A stretch of DNA of 35,907 nt from Bacteroidota bacterium (GTDB lineage: Bacteria > Bacteroidota > Bacteroidia > Bacteroidales > F082). Made by a program: the position numbers and the translations under genes. Location: positions 1 through 35,907 of the forward strand of contig JABMPH010000370.1 of assembly GCA_013203805.1 (NCBI GenBank), read 5' to 3'. How positions within the stretch are numbered: the first letter of the stretch is position 1; every line of letters starts with the position of its first letter. Of the stretch, positions 34,179-35,907 are shown one piece after another. Under the pieces are notes generated by a model, which saw nothing but the letters and a program-made list of their open reading frames with translations, made no database searches and was not told the DNA's origin.

Positions 34179-35243
34179 TTAGATTTTATAAGTTAACAAA
34201 GGAGGACATACAATGTTGTTTGTTTGTAATATTACACTCCCCCACGACAATCCAACACCAAACCCTGAAAGAAGAAACGTTAGGCTATTACTACTAACCT
34301 CTTTTGCAAGTTCTGTAACAATTGTTATCGGAATAGAGGCAGAACTGGTATTACCAAAATCGTTTAATGAATATGGAACCTTCTCTTTATCCAGTTTAAG
34401 CTGTTTTCTAATTGTTTCATTCATTAGCTTATTGGCCTGATGAAAAACAAAGTAATCAATATCATCAATTGTTAAGTCAAATTCCTGTAACAAACTGTTT
34501 ACATTGGGTTTAACTTCTCGTAACGAGAAATTGAAAACCTTTATTCCGTCCAAAGCAATGTTGAACCCATTCCTAAAAATCCCATCACTGATTTTATGAT
34601 ATTCAAATGATGTTTCTTTGTCAGCAAAATTTCTAATACCTCCATCGGGGATAATAATTGCCTCATAACCCGACCCATCTGTTTGAAGATTAAACTTCAT
34701 TGACGTGGAGCTTGTACTGAGCTCAACTGCTGTTGCCGTACCTGCATCACCAAATAATGGAAAAGCACTTTTATCTTTAAAGGAAGTGTTAAGTGTACTG
34801 ATGTCTCCGGTTAGCAGGAGTCCTTTTTTAATTATTCCGGTTGTCATCATACTACCAATAACAGATAGACCATAAACATAACCAGAACATCCAAGACTAA
34901 CATCGAATGCAATACATGATTTTGGAAGTGATAGTTTGTTCTGCAATAAACCTGCCGTTGCCGGAATTATATAATCACGAGATTGCGAAACAAAAATCAG
35001 CAAATCTATTTCAGAACGATCCCAGTTCAGATCATCGAGAAGCTTGTTAGCGGCCACATAACATAAATCCGATGTAGTTGTGCCTTTTTTTGCGTGTCGT
35101 TTCTTCTCAACACCAATAGTTTTTATTAGTGTAGCACGTTCCTTTTCACTTATCCAATCGTAATTATTGTTATTATATTCATCTTCAGGAACACAAGCCG
35201 ATATGCCGGCAATATTAATATTTGGAACCTGAAAAATTGCCAT
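34179..35243 (-). CDS. 3-oxoacyl-ACP synthase III (KASIII/FabH family)
   Basis: A 354-aa condensing enzyme of the thiolase superfamily that joins an acyl-CoA primer to malonyl-ACP. The catalytic triad is complete: Cys119 in DVSLGCSGYVYGL, His268 in FVFHQANKLM, and Asn298 in LNDFGNTSSAS. It is about 30 residues longer than E. coli FabH. It is probably an accessory rather than the housekeeping enzyme, because it lies in a three-gene operon with its own ACP (stop and start abut at 35243/35244) and an SDR (4-base gap). Similar ACP-KASIII-SDR sets occur in O-antigen loci, where they make acyl decorations; this is inference from arrangement. Confidence 0.89.
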   Translation of the reverse strand: MAIFQVPNINIAGISACVPEDEYNNNNYDWISEKERATLIKTIGVEKKRHAKKGTTTSDLCYVAANKLLDDLNWDRSEIDLLIFVSQSRDYIIPATAGLLQNKLSLPKSCIAFDVSLGCSGYVYGLSVIGSMMTTGIIKKGLLLTGDISTLNTSFKDKSAFPLFGDAGTATAVELSTSSTSMKFNLQTDGSGYEAIIIPDGGIRNFADKETSFEYHKISDGIFRNGFNIALDGIKVFNFSLREVKPNVNSLLQEFDLTIDDIDYFVFHQANKLMNETIRKQLKLDKEKVPYSLNDFGNTSSASIPITIVTELAKEVSSNSLTFLLSGFGVGLSWGSVILQTNNIVCPPLLTYKI

Positions 35244-35486
35244 TTATGCTTTCTTTTGAACTTTTGCTTCAACCAAATCGTATAAATCCTGTACCGTTAT
35301 AGATTTTATTAACTCTTCTGCAGTAATCTCAACATCATATTCAACATTAACATGGGCTAAAAAAATTAATGCATTAATGGAATCCCATGTAAATTTTTCC
35401 TTTAACACATCGCTAGCAACCAGAGTATTTGATTGCAAATCTTCGAACTCTTCTTCTAACTTAACAATAAAATCTTTAATATTCAT
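35244..35486 (-). CDS. Acyl carrier protein
   Basis: An 80-aa helical protein with the phosphopantetheine attachment serine Ser36 in WDSINALIFL. It is followed by the acidic helix region EITAEELIKSITVQDLYDLVEAK typical of ACPs. WDS replaces the DS[LI]D...E motif of the housekeeping AcpP, which marks it as a specialised carrier. It is the first gene of the ACP-KASIII-SDR operon; its stop codon abuts the KASIII ATG. A putative -7 element lies 16 bases before its start. Confidence 0.86.
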   Translation of the reverse strand: MNIKDFIVKLEEEFEDLQSNTLVASDVLKEKFTWDSINALIFLAHVNVEYDVEITAEELIKSITVQDLYDLVEAKVQKKA

Positions 35487-35501
35487 CTTTGATATTTTTT
35501 A

Positions 35502-35509
35502 CAAAAATA
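35502..35509 (-). promoter_or_regulatory. Putative -7 element upstream of the ACP-KASIII-SDR operon
   Basis: TATTTTTG on the minus strand matches TAnnTTTG perfectly and lies 16 bases before the ACP start codon. No good TTTG element sits at the proper distance upstream, so it is tentative. Confidence 0.38.
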
Positions 35510-35575
35510 CTTTTTAATTTAAATTACCTTAATATTTAGAATAGGCGGGTTGGTTTTCATGCTACTTAGAACCAT

Positions 35576-35907
35576 CTATTGATCAGTACTCAAATTACTT
35601 AGATAGTCTCTTGCTAATTCAACTCTAGGTACACTACTTTCATAATATCTATATAATGAAAATCGTTTACCTAACCCAAAGCATGAAAGCTTATTTTTAG
35701 CATAAAAATAATTAAGAACGTCTTCTATTTCATCGGCTGTATTTACATGCTCCGATCTCATTAGTACCCCGTAATCAAGTCCATGTTTAATTCTAAATTC
35801 AAGCCCAGTAGTCATTTTCCAGCCAATTTTCCATAATAACGTTCCCTCATTTGGTATTGATGTTCTTAGAGTACCTTTAGAATTTAATAGCATACATGTA
35901 CGAGCAA
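35576..35907 (-). CDS. C-terminal part of a probable class I SAM-dependent methyltransferase (cut by window edge)
   Basis: The reading frame is open to the right window edge, so only the last 109 or so residues are seen; an internal ATG at 35893 is unlikely to be the true start. The visible part begins with LLNSKGTLRTSIPNEGTLL, like the late strand of methyltransferase domains (G-x-L-x-x-S-x-P-N-E-G). Then come TGLEFRIKHGLDYG, MRSEHVNTADEIEDVL and LYRYYESSVPRVELA, which resemble tails of methyltransferases found in bacterial surface-polysaccharide loci. The SAM-binding motif would lie outside the window, so the call is tentative. It stands 90 bases upstream of the ACP gene on the same strand. 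Confidence 0.5.
   Translation of the reverse strand, partial: ARTCMLLNSKGTLRTSIPNEGTLLWKIGWKMTTGLEFRIKHGLDYGVLMRSEHVNTADEIEDVLNYFYAKNKLSCFGLGKRFSLYRYYESSVPRVELARDYLSNLSTDQ

Noticed and set aside
1-35907. CRISPR array, tRNA, rRNA, IS element or prophage
   Set aside because: No regularly spaced direct repeats, cloverleaf with CCA-end context, transposase or phage-structural gene was seen on reading both strands.

Overview
The window comes from a Bacteroidota chromosome, most likely a marine or sediment Bacteroidales/Marinilabiliales-type organism. Supporting signs are the low GC content and the -33/-7 promoters of TTTG...TAnnTTTG type. Three secreted proteins end in a type IX secretion (T9SS) type A sorting domain. 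There is also a CarboxypepD_reg/TonB-dependent receptor and a fused MurF-alanine racemase, which is typical of the phylum. No rRNA, tRNA, IS element, CRISPR array or phage gene was seen.

1-12615 is a respiratory region with 34 CxxCH haem c motifs in four proteins. The plus-strand half encodes a 7-haem anchored cytochrome, a small b-type cytochrome, a 932-aa protein fusing 19 haem c motifs to a b-type membrane domain (CbcL-like layout), and a cytochrome c554-like tetrahaem protein. The minus-strand half (read from 12603) encodes an anchored tetrahaem cytochrome, a Tat-exported protein with four [4Fe-4S] clusters and an NrfD/DsrP-type quinone-binding membrane subunit, then a DUF2339 membrane protein. 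A large T9SS-exported leucine-rich-repeat protein lies between the halves. No terminal reductase is in view, so the acceptor is unknown.

13054-19557 is a surface/nutrient region: a lamin-tail-domain T9SS protein, a TonB-dependent receptor and a T9SS-exported phospholipase D/nuclease-like protein. It plausibly serves uptake of extracellular nucleic acid or another phosphodiester. A perfect hairpin terminator or attenuator sits between the first two genes.

19656-23018 holds a metallophosphoesterase-fold protein with altered metal motifs, a lipoprotein, and a DUF4956-VTC pair, the latter known from polyphosphate-type tunnel enzymes.

23026-28530 is mostly housekeeping: murF-alr overlapping pdxA on the minus strand, obg on the plus strand, and a NarL/FixJ-type regulator whose receiver has lost its phosphoacceptor. 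Divergent from that regulator is a 1177-aa protein combining GAF-like, degenerate receiver, intact receiver and PEP/pyruvate-binding domains.

32156-35907 is a minus-strand glycan/lipid region: a polyprenyl-phosphate-type GT2 glycosyltransferase, then (read from the right) the end of a probable methyltransferase, an acyl carrier protein, a KASIII enzyme and an SDR reductase. The last three form a tight operon that probably makes a short acyl group for a surface molecule. A symmetric CTTTGTG inverted repeat separates this operon from the glycosyltransferase.
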